DNA from: Seriola aureovittata
Taxonomy: Eukaryota > Chordata > Actinopteri > Carangiformes > Carangidae
Length of the DNA: 64,000 bases
Assembly: GCF_021018895.1 (NCBI RefSeq)
Contig: NC_079379.1
Coordinates: forward strand, 21,570,276-21,634,275
Direction: 5' to 3'
Below are positions 1 to 13,278 of this stretch, one piece after another. Position numbers and translations under genes: made by a program. The notes below the pieces were generated by a model. It was not told where the DNA came from. It ran no database searches and saw nothing but the letters and a program-made list of their open reading frames with translations. The stretch's first letter is position 1; each line of letters starts with the position of its first letter.

Positions 1-1761
1 TAGTACTGCACTTCTTTTTATATTAATGAGGCCGGTGTTGTTTAGTAAAAACTGAAAAAAGTGACACCTTCCATCATTATCCTTTATTTATCTTTCATAT
101 TCATTCTCCTGGGCAGCTGGGTCTGTATAACGGGGCTGTCATCTGTGGAAATGTATCATTAGGGAAAGCTCTTCATTAGCTGAATTTGTTCTCTTGATTT
201 TTGAGACAGCATCGGTCTGGGCTTTAGAGTCAATCAAACATTCAAACACTAAATAAGAAATTAAGTTTTTACAATGTGCCTGGTAGTATAGAAATATTAG
301 GCCTCTAGTATATTAATGTAATGCCTGAAACGTGTTGAAGATAGAATATGCATCACACAAAGAAACAACAAGTTTCATATATCGATATACAGTATATTGT
401 ACTATATACCGTGATAACAAAAAACACAAACTGATGTCATCATGGCTTCAACTTCGTCCTGCTCAGTTTTAACTGTCATGTAACCATCTAATTTCAACAG
501 GCTTTCATTTGAATAAAAGCCCTATAATCTGCCTGGTCCATTCCCCCTGATGAATAATCACATGCAGTATACACTAATGCTATTATTAAAACTCTAAATA
601 TGGTGCCTTTTACATGCGAGTACAGTTAAACCCATCCTTCAGATGAATGTATCTGAGCTGTCAATTTGGCCGGTGCTATATCTTTATTGCAGTGGTGTAA
701 CGCCGTATATTTGGATTGATAGTTAAGCGGTGTCACTGCTGCATGGTAATGGATGTTTACAGTCTGGAAATACAACACTGCGGCTGCACTAATCCTCAAG
801 CAGCAGAGATTACTCAGCTTTTAGCTACTTTTAGTTCTCACTTAGCACTCACCAGTATTTTCCTTCTTATTTGTTTTTTTTTTATTCTCTTCTCTTTTTG
901 TTTGGTTACTATGATACTGTCTTACCCAAATTATTTTTTGCATTAACTTTCAATCATTCTCTTTCATAGTTTCACACTCAAACTGGCTCAGAGGCCCGTC
1001 CCCCTGATTCCTTGGAAAATGCTACGTTGCCCTGTACAGTATGTTGATGTCCTGCACTGCTATAAACAGCACTGAACCCTGCCACTCACTGTGCCTAGCT
1101 CTCTTTTAACTCTCAGCTCAAACACATGTTAACCTTTTGCAAACTGGAGTTTTTTATTTCTCAGAAGTTTCTTAGAAACAAAGTTGTCTCTGAGAAGTTC
1201 AGATTGTTAAAGTTTTGGGATTTTAGCAATGCTCACAATAGAGACAAACTACTTAACCGAAGAACATCTGGTGTGTCGATTAGAAAATATCTAGTTGTGG
1301 CGCTTTCAGTGTCACTTCATCCAGTTGTATACAACAGTACTGTGGCGTGTTGTGTGGTGTGTTCTCCTTTTCATCTCCTATGAGTTTAGTTTCATACCTA
1401 TATTTTGAAAGAGAGACTGTCATACAAGATAGAATTTAATTTATTGTCCTGATGAGTACAAAAACTAGTAGAAATTGTATAAACCCAGATGTCTCATTTA
1501 GACCAAAGTCCAGTGGGGAAAAAAAGCTATACATAAAACCATGTACTCCAGACAGCAGGTTATGTAGGTTAGCTTGTTAGCCTAGCCTCTAAAATCATGA
1601 AAGGCATGGTCATGAATGAATACTGATGCAAGTGAATTACCTTTGCTGCTTTGCTCTTTCATCCCTCACTTTTTTATTATTTTTTTAATGTCTTATGTGT
1701 CTCCTATTAAAATTGAATTCATAATCTGAAGGAAGGATGTAGCAGACAGAAGTTTGAAACA

Positions 1762-1796
<35 letters not shown>

Positions 1797-2020
1797 ACTG
1801 TCTCATCTGGCCTCCCCCGGCCCCTCATTAATGAGCTGTGCTTAAAGCTGCACGTGGGCTATGTAAACATCTGACTCAAGAGGATGAGCTGGGGAAGAGA
1901 GGAGCAGCATGGCAGAAGAGAGGAGAGGAGGACAGAGGGATGTTTCGAAGAAACTTTTGTACTCTGGAAATTCCCAACTAACCATGACGTACTTACAGAT
2001 AAACGTTCGGTGAGACTTAC
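1..2020. other. no gene seen
   Basis: AT-rich sequence with a (CT)n(CA)n tract at 1762-1798. Short open frames here show no protein features. If the exon at 2021-2253 is real, this is its downstream intron. Confidence 0.5.
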
Positions 2021-2253
2021 TGATTTTGGCTTGGTGGTGAGGCCCAGGTGATCCTGATCAAACTCTTCCTTCTCCTCCCATGATCCTCTGCTTTCCCCGT
2101 TGGACGAAGGGGCAACTTTGAGCTCTTTGACCTGTCCGCTCATCACCTGTACGGGGTCCAGACTCATCTTCACCATAGAGAATCCCTCTTCCTGTGCTCC
2201 CAGAGGTGCCCTGCGAACCGTCTTCCTCCTTCTGATAAAGACACAGTTCTCTT
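2021..2253 (-). CDS. unrecognised candidate coding exon, minus strand
   Basis: On the minus strand a long pyrimidine tract (T)19 leads to acceptor GCCTAAG at 2254; an open frame then reads ENCVFIRRRKTVRRAPLG, AQEEGFSMVKMSLDPVQVMS, GQVKELKVAPSSNGESRGSW and on to GLTTKPKS. It ends at a strong donor TCA|GTAAGT (2021/2020). A second acceptor, TTTATCAG, lies 21 nt further in. The composition (Arg/Lys-rich start, Ser- and Glu-rich middle) looks like a cytosolic linker of a larger protein. I do not recognise the family. A second GTAAGT donor 24 nt downstream (exon end 1997) would add VSLTERLS in frame. No flanking exon of the same gene was identified in the window. Confidence 0.4.
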
Positions 2254-5200
2254 CTTAGGCAAAAAAAAAAAAAAAAAAAGAAAGGTGCAAGCGAATGAAC
2301 AAAATGTCCCGCTACAGTCTGTAGCATTTATCGAGATTCTCCTGCATTGATAATAGGCTTACTACAGAGAAGGTTTGCTGGGCTTGCACCTGCCCTGAAA
2401 GCAGCCGAAGTGTGAAGAGCAAAAGTGTTCAGTCCTCTGCTTCCTGTTCACTTGTCTGTATCCTGTTTCTCCTCAAGAGGATTATTGCTCACTGCATCCA
2501 GTTCCAGAGCACATGAAAGACGCTCACTCATTCACAACCAATTTTCCTACTGACACACACACACACACTCCTCTGTGATCCATGCATACACACACACACA
2601 GACACACTCTGTCACTCATACAGTCTGTCCTTTGAGAGTGTGTTGCAGGCTGTGCAGCGGTCCATCTGCTGTTATCTCTCTGCCTGTGTCTTTCCCCACT
2701 CAGTGCCCCCTCTCTCCCTCTCTCCCTCCCTCCCTCCCTCCCTCCCTCTCTGTCCCATTCAATCAATCTCTCAGCTCCCCGGCTTGGTCCATTCCCCTCT
2801 GTCCTCGCGCTGACCAATCGCAGCTCTGCTTCCTTATTCAGCATGGCTCCGCCCCCACCCCAGCACCCAACACCCCGCTGTTCTCTGTTGACGGTGCAAT
2901 TTGCCCAAGAGGCTCATGGGATGTTCAGGCACATACTAAGTATACAGCAGAAAATAGCCATGACAATGAGCCATTTAATCCAGAAAAGAACTGAATTTTT
3001 TTTAAAGGAGTGCGGTACTATGGATTGCACTTTTACTGCTTTAATTGTATTTTATTCTATTTTTATTTACTTGAGACTTTATTTTTATGGTTTTATTGTT
3101 TTTTACTGAATGCTCTCTTGCTGGTGACACTTTGGTTTATTTGCACCCCTCTAATACCAAGACGCTTTTGTTGTATTTCTGATTTCTCTCGTTTTAACTC
3201 TGTTGCCTTATACATAAGCACTTTGTAATGTGATCTTTTATTATTTTTATTATTATTAGGATAAAACGGTATAACCTCGCCTCCTATTGGCAGATTTTCT
3301 CTTCATTTTAACTTATTTCATTTTCAAATAAAGTTATTTGTCATCTTTGATGGTTAAAACATACCTAAAAGCAAAAAGTAACAGGAATAATTAAGGATAA
3401 GTAGGTTTCAGTTTAAAAGAGCCGAGGCCGATAACTCAGAGATGATGAGAGGGGGGTGAGTTAAATTAGCCTAAAGGATAGCAGATAATGGATGTAACCT
3501 TCATTTAAAACCAAGGTTGTACACCGAGTTGAACACAGGGCCATTAGCGTCCTTACTCATGCATGGGGAACACAGCACAGTGCCAGGGATTACGACCGCC
3601 AGATGCCTGTGAGGTTTTTTTGTCATGTGTCACACAGAGGTGGCTTCACAAATTTACCTCAGATCTTCAAGGCTGATGTCTCGGTGCAGGAAGAGAGAGC
3701 GTGGCCCTGTACCTATACACGTTCACTTCATTTCTAAAGTGTTCTCATTGTACCTCTGATCTGTGGAGCCGCAGTGGGTCAGTTTTTTCCTAATCTATCA
3801 GGAAATAAATAATCAAATGATAAGTTGAGTAAAATGAACCAGGAGATAGACAGTAGTATAGAACCACTAGAAGTAGCAGTGGTATAGTCTGTGTCATTAT
3901 TTGTATTAGTATCATTAATAATAGCGCTGCTTTTGAAATGCTTGGTTAGATATTTTTGGCACAGTTGAACATTCAGATGTGATCTCAGCGTTGCATTGAC
4001 ATCACCTCTCTGCAGAAATCTGGGTCAGTAACAGTCGCCTTTGATTGACTTTTCAAACAAAGAGAGTTTTGCGACATCAAATAATCGCTGATGTCATGTA
4101 GCGAATCGGGAGTTGAGCAGAAGTAGAAGCAGTAACGCTCCCGTGGTGTGGTAGCAGTGTTTGTAGAAGGATTAGTTGCACTGGTAGTCATGGTAATAGT
4201 AATTAGTAAGTAGTAGGACTTTTCCTTCGTCCTTTGTTCATTCATTATCCTCAGAAAGGTAAAACCCCAAATATTAGCTTCACTTTATTGCTTACTAGTG
4301 CAGTTAAGGACGGATTTGAAACGTATTTTCACAAGTGAATGCAATATAATTTTTTAACTTATAGCCATAGACTTAAATCTGATGTTTTTGTTCATAGTCG
4401 AGGCTGAAAACTCACACTTATGGAACTTCTTACACTTAGTTTTATTTGTGCTTTAATTATCATTGTATGTGCATATGTCCTTTAGTGTTTGATTATGTTT
4501 TTTTATTTATATCATAAATATTTCTTGTTCTTTTTTTAAGTTATTGTATTGTATAATCAGCATAATAACAATAATAATAAAAAATATTGTAGTTATACTA
4601 GTTGTATTTCGGCACAGCAGCTGCAGTGACTGACTTTGTCTTTAAAATCCAAGATAATGCAATATGTTCTGCAGCATAATTTGTTGCTAATTACAGCTCA
4701 GTGTAATTAGCTCTTCAATGTAAGAAAGTTTTGTGGCCTCAAATAATTCTTGATAACCTCAAAACACACCAAGTACCATTAGTGTAGTATTAGCAGGAGC
4801 AGTTGTGGTGGTGGAGTTTTCTTCTCTCCTCTGCTCATTCATTAATCTCCTCTTGTCTACACGCTGTGGTTGTGTGTTTATCAGCTGGACACTGACAGTG
4901 TAAGAGAGGGTTGCTTAGCAGCCACATCCGTCTGACTGCTCACTGATAGTGACTGGGTTAAAGTGTTGTTTTGTAGTTGAGTTCCGCTGACTGTCTCCCT
5001 GTTTTCACCCAATAATAATTTAAGGTTTTCTCTTTGTGTGTTTCCACTCTGCTCTTTCCTCACTCTGCTGCGTTTTGCTTTCACACAGATTGTTGTGAGG
5101 GAACTAAACATCTGACTTTTGCTTGGTCCCTGCAAAGCCTTTGCAGTGAAAATGTCACAGACGGGACGTCAGTTCAGATGCTGGAGCTGAGTGTAACTGA

Positions 5201-5824
5201 GCTTACAGCCCCATCCTGTGGCCGCTTTGCAAAACTGCACCTCTTCACCGTGACCTCTATTGCTGCAGTGTGATTCACTGTTTCTCTGCTGCTTAGCTTC
5301 TGCGTGTGCATTTGTGATGTTTGGTTTTCCACTGAGCTGAAGCCTGATACAGCCGGGCTCAGAATAGATTTATATTGATCCATGACGGATGGCTGGAGAA
5401 GGGGCAATGGAAAAAAAAAAAAAAAAGAGTTTAGTCAAAACAGGAACCAAAGTTGTGATAAATCTGGATGTCTTTCTATTGATGTCCACACATATTCAGC
5501 CTCGGGAAAACACATTATCTAACCAGTGAAATTGAAATTAATTGCTTGGTATTGCCCTTTAATGAAGCACTTAAAAACAGGAAATGTGTTTGATTCTTCA
5601 GCACAAAATGTGTCTGTTAATGTTTCTGGCCCTTGTGTGAAGACAATGTCTTCATTAAAATTCATAAAGTCAGAGCTTAATCTTCATGAGTCATTTCATT
5701 GTGTTCAATTATTTCTCTGTCGCTGTCCGGCTGAGTAAATGAGTGTCCGCAGACACAAGAGGCAAAATTAATTTCCGCAGTCATTAATTTTCACTTTGAA
5801 TTTTGACTGTGTGTGTGTGGGCAT

Positions 5825-5902
<78 letters not shown>

Positions 5903-5997
5903 TGACATTAGGTTAAAGGTTAGATTTAGGTTAAGGTTAGGGTTCGAGTAAATCTGCAGCAAATGTAAGTCAATGTAATGTCATCTGAATTCACATA

Positions 5998-6041
<44 letters not shown>

Positions 6042-6219
6042 CCTTGGTGCCTTTGTATCAATATGTGTAATAATGTAGGTGTGAGATGGTGTTTTGTGTG
6101 TTTATGTACTCCCTGCCTTGTGGCCTCAGCATGGTTACCATGAGAACAGCACAAGTGGTGACATCACTGCAGCAGTGTGACATCATTGCCAGACGATGAC
6201 TCATACTCTTGGCTCACTG

Positions 6220-6257
<38 letters not shown>

Positions 6258-7237
6258 CCATGTTTGAATGTGTGAAGATGCTATCGGAGGAAACACATGG
6301 GCCGAATCAAAACAGTTACTCAGTTGACATCCATGTGTTTTATTCTATGTAACAAAAATAATTACATTGTCTTTGTTCTAGCGGCCTACAGTAACAATAT
6401 TGAAAAACAAAGAAAACAAAAGCGAAATCATCCGACGGGACAAATAGACATTTACATGAACATCATAGAGAAATGTTGAAGAATAGAATTATATTGCACA
6501 ACTGAGCACAAATGGTCCCCTGTCAAAAAAAGTACAATATCTATGTTCATATTCATGTCACAGCTCAGAGCGCCCGTCCAGAGCTTTCTGCGGACTGACA
6601 GCTGATGGACTGCATCATGTGATCAATACAGCATAACCTCATGTTAAACTCCACCTGATACAACCACAGCAATAATATACTTCATTTTTCTAACGCAACA
6701 CAGTCCCGTTCTTTGGCACATAATATCTGCAGAGTAAAATGTTGAGAGTCGTCAGTGTGGTTTTGAGTTGGATACAGCATGGGAAACATAGGATGTGAAA
6801 GCAATCAAAACAAAGAAACAAGAAAACCATTAGCGTCTGCAGTCTCGGGGAGGAAAGACGAAGTGGCTCTCTCGCTTTGAGCTGGTGATAATTAGGATGG
6901 ACAGAAGCTAATCAGCGGAGGAGAGTGGAGATCAAAACATTGTGAAGCCACTCTCTGAGCCAATCTGTTCTAATGAAAGTGTTAGTATACCGCCCCACGT
7001 AAAATGGGACTTAATCAAAGCCTATTAATACAGTGAGTCAAAACACAAAAGGGGCAACAAAACACATTGACTTGTATGTATTTGTTCTTTCTGGTAGACC
7101 TACTCTTAACAGAAGTGCAAAATATCTGCCAGTGAACTGAGATAATTTTACTTACTAAAGTTTGGATTTTCTGAGTGGGAATTGGATCTTTACTTGTCTT
7201 TTTGATGCTAGCATTTTCTAATCCTACATGAGGGGCC
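2254..7237. other. no gene seen
   Basis: Contains an A-run at 2260-2279, a CTCC-rich run at 2711-2750, and GT tracts at 5827-5901, 6001-6036 and 6222-6255. Open frames are short and of low complexity. Confidence 0.5.
5827..5901. repeat. (GT)n microsatellite, about 37 units, followed by degenerate TTAGG-like repeats
   Basis: Uninterrupted GT dinucleotides, then TTAGGTTAAAGGTTAGATTT and AGGTTAAGGTTAGGGTT to about 5946, an imperfect telomere-like array. Confidence 0.95.
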
Positions 7238-7480
7238 TTTAAAGCTGCATTTACTGGTTTTTGCCACTTGGGGGCAGCAAAACAGCCAAAAATAAACGCA
7301 ATATTATCATCGTATGAAGTTGTTACAGTGAACATGTGCAAGCAAACATGTATTTACACATTACGACCCAGGTCCAACACTCAATCTCTCTTTACCTGTG
7401 TTTTGATCTCCACTAACTCCTGAGGGATTTGTTTCTCGTTCACTGGCTCGTCACTGACTGTGTGTTTCTTGGTGTCGGAT
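7238..7480. repeat. interspersed repeat with GCCACTTGGGGGCAGC end (copy 1)
   Basis: The end TTTAAAGCTGCATTTACTGG, then TTTTTGCCACTTGGGGGCAG and CGCAATATTATCATCGTATG, is shared in inverted orientation with 18255-18356. The inner part (CACTAACTCCTGAGGGATTT) matches a fish family from memory only. Confidence 0.55.
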
Positions 7481-9342
7481 AGGTCGAGTACATTGAGCTG
7501 AAACAGGCTGAAAAGCTCCACACAGCTGATGGAGAACTGCAGAGTTAGTGGATATTTTCTGTGGGTTTGTCACACATTTAACAGCTTTAAGTGTGGCGGT
7601 TTGTACCAATAGTTTATTCAGTAACATGACAAAACCTGCTTAAAACTGTTTGTTTTGTCTTTCGCTTTTTTTTTTTTTTTTTACTTCCACATTTTTATTT
7701 TAAAATTTCACTTTCACATCCTTTTCCGTACCAACAATTTCATGTCTGGAGACATTTATCCTCTTGACTCATTTGTTTCAGTCACGGAGGTCTGCACTCT
7801 CGCCTCCTTTACATTGACTTTACACTCTGGCAATAAGGAGATGATGTTAATGATTCAAGAAAACCTACAAAACAAGTTGATTTGCACTATAAAAGTTACA
7901 CTTTGTGCTTTTTGCACTTCTTAAAAGAAAAGATTGTAAGACTGAATGCAGCCTGATTAAGTTGTTTGCATCATATAATGTTGCTAGCTTTGATCTTCAG
8001 GCATGTTCATTACATAATAAACAAAGGAAGGCTGTATAGTAGTTGAGATGTTGTGAGGCGTGACGTCATACTTCTGTCCGCAGGGTGACACTGTGACACT
8101 GGACAGTTTTTTTTTTTTTACATCACTGACACCCTTCTCCTCACACCTCAAACTTCTCCTGGCAACAACTTCTCAACAATTTCACAAAGACACCTCCCCC
8201 CACCCCACCTCTCCACCACCCCCGCCCCCCCACCCCCGCCCCTGCTGGCTAACTCTGCCATTTTTGTGAAATCAGACCTCTATATGTGAGTATTACTTGT
8301 AGAACTGCAACAGTAGGCTACAGCAAACAAAACGACACGCCCCATTATCGGAGACAGTACAGACCGTTTACCAGCGGACCACAAAAGCAAGTGTAGGTGT
8401 GGGGAATAATACTCAGTGCTTCAGTGTGAGGGTTTACACTCAGATTTTTACAAAGTTAAACTAGACTGAGGCATCTCTTGTTACACAAATGATACAAATA
8501 CAAAACACATGTGAGCACTCGCAAAAGTGTCACACACACCGAGCTTTCACAAGCACTCACAGTTACTCAGACTCACTCTGTCACTCTCTCACACGTGTAC
8601 ACACACACACACATACACACACACTCACACACAAACAAACACACACACACAGTAGCTGTGTCATCATATGAAATTAGGTCTACGCTAGTGGTACATTTAC
8701 ATTTACATATTATATTTGTTTATATTCATAAATACGATTATACAGTCGTATTGTAATGTACATGTAGTTTTATCATTACAAATCGCACAAAGGGGGCTCA
8801 TTCTTCAGCTTTAGGGAGGGAGCGTGTTCATTGGCTCGGTGAGAAGGAGATAAATCTGATTCACTGACAAGAGAGAAGTCAAATGTTCTTGCTGACTTGC
8901 AGAGAGAAAGTGGGTGGGAAACTGATGAGCCACACACAAACAATACAATGATCTGCTCCAATGAGTCCTAACAAGAGATCCAGTAAACAAAAAAAGTCTT
9001 TTCACGGTAGTGGGGCTGCTAACTGAGGTAACTGTCCTGGAAATATCTGTCAACTTGCTAAGTTTTAAAGACAAGCTGCCTCCTTTCATAAATCCACAGG
9101 CACTGTTCACAGGTCAGTTCTTCACAAAGGGAAGATACAGCCCCCTCACAGGTCCTCACTCTAAAAGCTAACACACAGTTAGAACTAAGATGACCGACTT
9201 CGCATTAACATGAAACTTGTTGTAACATATCTTAAGCTGGATTCTCGTAGCTGTGTGGTTCTTTTTTTCTATAAATGTAAAATACTGTTTCTCTGTCGTA
9301 TTTGTCCTTGACCTGATGTTTACCATAAAATGTGATAAAAAC

Positions 9343-9717
9343 ATTTATCAAACATTTTGGGAAAATCTGCGCATATCTTCCTTAGTGTGAATTAAATGAG
9401 GAGGTTGATACCACTTTCAAAGCTTTATGCTAAATATGAAGCTGCCGCCAGGAGGCAGTTAGCTTAGCTTGCTAAGCACTAAAAGCTAAGCTAGCTAACT
9501 TGGCTCTGTCCAAAAGGTTAAAAATCTGCCTACCTACACCTGTAAATCACTAATTATATCTTTCTGTTTCTTCACTCTGTATAAAAAGTTAATTAGCTAG
9601 CTGATTTCTGTTGCTTGGAGTCTTGTGCTAACATAAGCTAACAGTTAATATATGTAACATACAGATACTGTATGATGAGTGTTATCAATCTCCTCATCTA
9701 ACTCTCTAATTTATTAT
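9343..9717. mobile_element. MITE-like element, partial, same family as at 11.9 kb
   Basis: Contains CAAACATTTTGGGAAAATCTGCGCATAT at the left (shown in part), AGCTTAGCTTGCTAAGC, CTAAGCTAGCTAACTTGGCT and TATCAATCTCCTCATCTAAC. The outermost AAAGGAATAG ends are not preserved. A smaller right-end fragment of the family lies at about 40885-40950. Confidence 0.55.
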
Positions 9718-9885
9718 GTAATGTAAAATAGTAGTGGACATTTGTTCCCCTGGATTTTTCAAGCTGATCCACCAGACTACACAGAGGTTGTAATTATAAT
9801 CCACAAGCTTTCTGACTCTTCAATGTACAGGTAGAATAACACCTTAGTTATCTGCTTTGTGAGCACACGTACACGTACACCTACA

Positions 9886-9935
<50 letters not shown>

Positions 9936-11906
9936 AAGCTTCCTCTTCAACCTTTGCTCTTTTTCACATTGATTTTAGATCTGAGCTGAGTTCAGTAAAG
10001 TTCCTCTCCCTTCACATATTATCAAAGCGCTTCCTCTCTGACATTTAGGGAGGAGGAAGACAAAAAGCGGGGAGAGCAGAACAGTGGGAGAGGAAGAGAC
10101 GGTTATTTCAGCTTTTCATGGAAGCAGGTTTGGCCTTTCGGAGAAATACCGTTTCTGTCATACAGCATGTAATTATTGTCCTGATTATCCCCACTTCACA
10201 CTGTAGTTTCTATTGCTATAATTGCTGGTCTTACAGAGGCAAAACCACATTTCATATTATTCTGGATGTTTATCTTTTTCTCGTTCTGCTTCAGACTTCT
10301 AATTAGTTCAGTTTTGTTGCCAAAACTCACAATTTTACTTCACATGAGAGGCAGTTAAAACGTATCCAAAGCATATGCACCTGCAGATAATATAATAACT
10401 CATCAGAATTTAGTTAAAAGTCTCATTTAAAACTGAACCCATGCATGAAACAAATACCTCAAACAGTAACAGTCTTTTTAAAGTGAATTAGCTGCAACAG
10501 AGAAAGAACTTAATCTAATATTTTCTAACGATGAAACAACTCATAAGTGTGAGTTATTGCACTGTTGGCAAATTATATTTGTGCAAATTAATTAGACAGG
10601 TTACATCTTAGATACTGGGCGGGGTTCGGTTGGAAAAAGGTGATTTCATTTATTTCTTTCGACCAATCCAAGATTAGCAATATTTGAATCAGAATGTGAC
10701 GGCAGTTGCAGGGTCGTTTGCTCATAAAGTTTGATGCTGAACTCGCAAATTTTCTTGGTAAGTAAACAGCTGTTACTGCTAATACTGGCTATGTAGCAAT
10801 GGCAAAACTGACCAATAGCTAAACTTTAAACTTTTAAGGAAATTGTTTTCCAACCTTGAACATCGATTTCAGATTCTGTAGCCGTTAATATTAAATGTTT
10901 TAAAGAAATTCTGAAACCAATTTTTTGGGGGCTTTAAAGCCAATGTGTGTTGAATTTGAACAGACTTACACATTCACACAAGACTGTGCCAGTTTTTACA
11001 GCATTTTTCTCCCAAACAAAAACCTCGACTGTGAAGGAAACTATATCCTCATAAGAATTCTACACATGATGGCTTTAAATTTTACAAGCTGCTGTAATTA
11101 TTTCATGTCATTCTTCTTCCTCTTGCGATCATTAAAATTAAAAACATAATGTAAATTTGTCACATTGTATGTTACCTCAGGCCATCGGCACACTGTAGCT
11201 GGTATGCAAATGTAACCTAAAATAAATCCCAATGAGAGCCATGCAGGGAGCATGTTAACCTGCTGGAGGGTCCAGATTACATTATGTAGAGGGTACGGCT
11301 TTATTTTAACCTAATTACATGTCCTTTTAATGAAATGAATGTAATCATAAGATATTGATTTTGCTAGCATATGTGGAAAAGCTTTACGTGCAGCCAGAAG
11401 TCACTGATTAGCACATCAGTATGCTTCACCATGCTGCGGGAGGCAGCCGTCTGAGACATTCATCACCTGCCTGCCTCATACTTAGAGTGTAAAGCATCTG
11501 GACACCATGCTGTAATCTATCGGAGATGCGCTCTTCAAGTGCTATTTGACTGATTGTGGATTGTTGAGGAACTAATGAATGCAACTGCACACACACACAA
11601 ACACGCAGAGGGGGCAGGTTGATCTGGGAACAAGAATATTTTGCTCGTCACATTTATCCTCACACACATTCTTACTCACACACGGCTAATGGTAATATTC
11701 ACTTACATAAATCTCCATCAGCATAACATTTGCTTCTCTCTTGTCGCGCTACATGAACCATATGGACCAAACAACAGGCTCTCAGTTGGTTTGATGCCAT
11801 TCCTTTTTTTCAAGCTTTCCCACGGAGCACAGCATCCGAACACTGGGTGTGTTTCAAAATTGGCATTGTGGGTGCCAGAATTCAGACTGGTACCTGATAA
11901 TACATT

Positions 11907-12371
11907 AAAGGAATAGTTTGATTTTTTTTTTTTTTTTGGAAAATATGTTTATTTGGTTCCTAAAACCACTCTATCACCAGTAATACCACTTTAACGTCTG
12001 TATGGTGAGTATGAACCTTGAGCCATGAGACGATTAGCTCAGCTCAGCAGAGCCACGGCATGGTTCTTTCAAAAGGTAAACAAAAGAAAAACAAAACTGC
12101 AGCTTGTTGTACATTTCAGTATTTGTACAGGTTAAACCTAAACAAAGGAGACATTACATGTTCATTGGTGAATTTTAGAGGTGCTGGTAGGCAGATTTTT
12201 CTTTAACTCACAGAGCCAAGCTGTTTTTCCCCCTGTTTTCACTCTTTATGCTAAGCTAAGCTAACCGTCACCTGACTCCAGCTTCAAAGGAGAGCGATAT
12301 CAATCTCTTCATCAAACTCTCTGCAAGAAAGTGAATAAGCGCATTTTTCCAAAGTAATAAACTATTCCTTT
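11907..12371. mobile_element. MITE-like element with AAAGGAATAGTTT terminal inverted repeats
   Basis: The left end AAAGGAATAGTTTGA is mirrored at the right end (AAACTATTCCTTT near 12359-12371). The core has CTAAGCTAAGCTAACCG and ATATCAATCTCTTCATC, the pattern of a very common spiny-rayed-fish repeat. About 465 bp, non-coding. Confidence 0.7.
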
Positions 12372-13080
12372 TTAAACAAATAGGTGTGATTTGGGGAAAT
12401 GATGGGAAATGGTAATACGTAATCGAATAATACATTCCATGTTAACTTACATCAAATGAAAACAACCTGCTCTGCAATTACTTCTTTTAAGATTAGGATC
12501 TTGGAAGGAGTAGCCAATGTACTTTACTTTACAAATAAGAAAGTTGGGTAAAACAAGAAGCATGTAGCCGTCGTAGCTGTAAGACAGCTGACATTTGCAC
12601 TCAAGTCACCCTGCAGCCTTGTAGTCTCACATGCCAGGCAGCGAGTCTGACAGTGTGAAAGTGTGAGTGACACTTCCACTGACTGTATTTCCTCTGTAAA
12701 TCCCTACTATATATCTTCTTTTTTTTCTTTTTTTTTTTTTGGCCTATTTCAAAATGAGCTGGCAGGATTTCCACCTTTCACAGATCACCAGACCGAATTT
12801 ATAAAGAGACCCATCTAGACTGAAGCAGAAGTGCCGCAGTGCTGGAAGAAAAGAATGGCATCAATCAGAGGTCTGTTGTGTTCCAAACATGGTTCACTTC
12901 TAGTCATCACTACCTCAAAAAAAGCCTCCCTACCTGTCTCCTCCTCCTCCCTTTAACTGTACCTCCCCCCCTTTCATCTCTTGCCTCTCTGTTCTCATAT
13001 CCTTTTTCCTTCTCTTGTTTCAGTTCAACTCTTTCCCCCGTCCCTCCCCTCCCTCCCTCTGTATCTCCACCCATCCCTCT

Positions 13081-13278
13081 CTACTTCTGCATGTCACACT
13101 GCAGCAGTAGGACGATGGAAGGGTCAGACTTGGCGGCCTCTTTGAACTCTTCCAGGGTGATTTCATCGTTGTGGTCCTTGTCCATCTTGGAGAAGATTTT
13201 GTCCACGCGCTGCTGAGGGGTCAGCCCGTCCTCGTTCATACGCATCATGATCACTGTGCCCACCATCTTGTAGATGGC
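13081..13278 (-). CDS. hpcal4: hpcal4 last coding exon (residues 127-191; EF4)
   Basis: Acceptor CTCCTCCGCAG|GCCATC opens the exon; the TAG stop is at 13083-13081. It encodes [15 protein letters not shown], then EF4 loop [12 protein letters not shown] (159-170), in which the usual Gly at loop position 6 is Asp, and the C-terminus [15 protein letters not shown]. The 3' UTR must continue below 13081. I see no clear minus-strand polyadenylation signal in the first several hundred bases; the area at 12372-13080 is pyrimidine-rich on the plus strand. Confidence 0.96.
   Translation of the reverse strand, partial: AIYKMVGTVIMMRMNEDGLTPQQRVDKIFSKMDKDHNDEITLEEFKEAAKSDPSIVLLLQCDMQK

Noticed and set aside
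5768..5962. Open frames of pure His-Thr, Val-Cys or similar across GT/CA tracts (also near 22.7, 22.9, 27.6, 34.6, 43.9 kb)
   Set aside because: They are translations of dinucleotide microsatellites with no other protein features.
12839..13216. 125-codon plus-strand frame over the hpcal4 last exon
   Set aside because: It is the antisense shadow of conserved EF-hand codons plus a pyrimidine-rich intergenic run.
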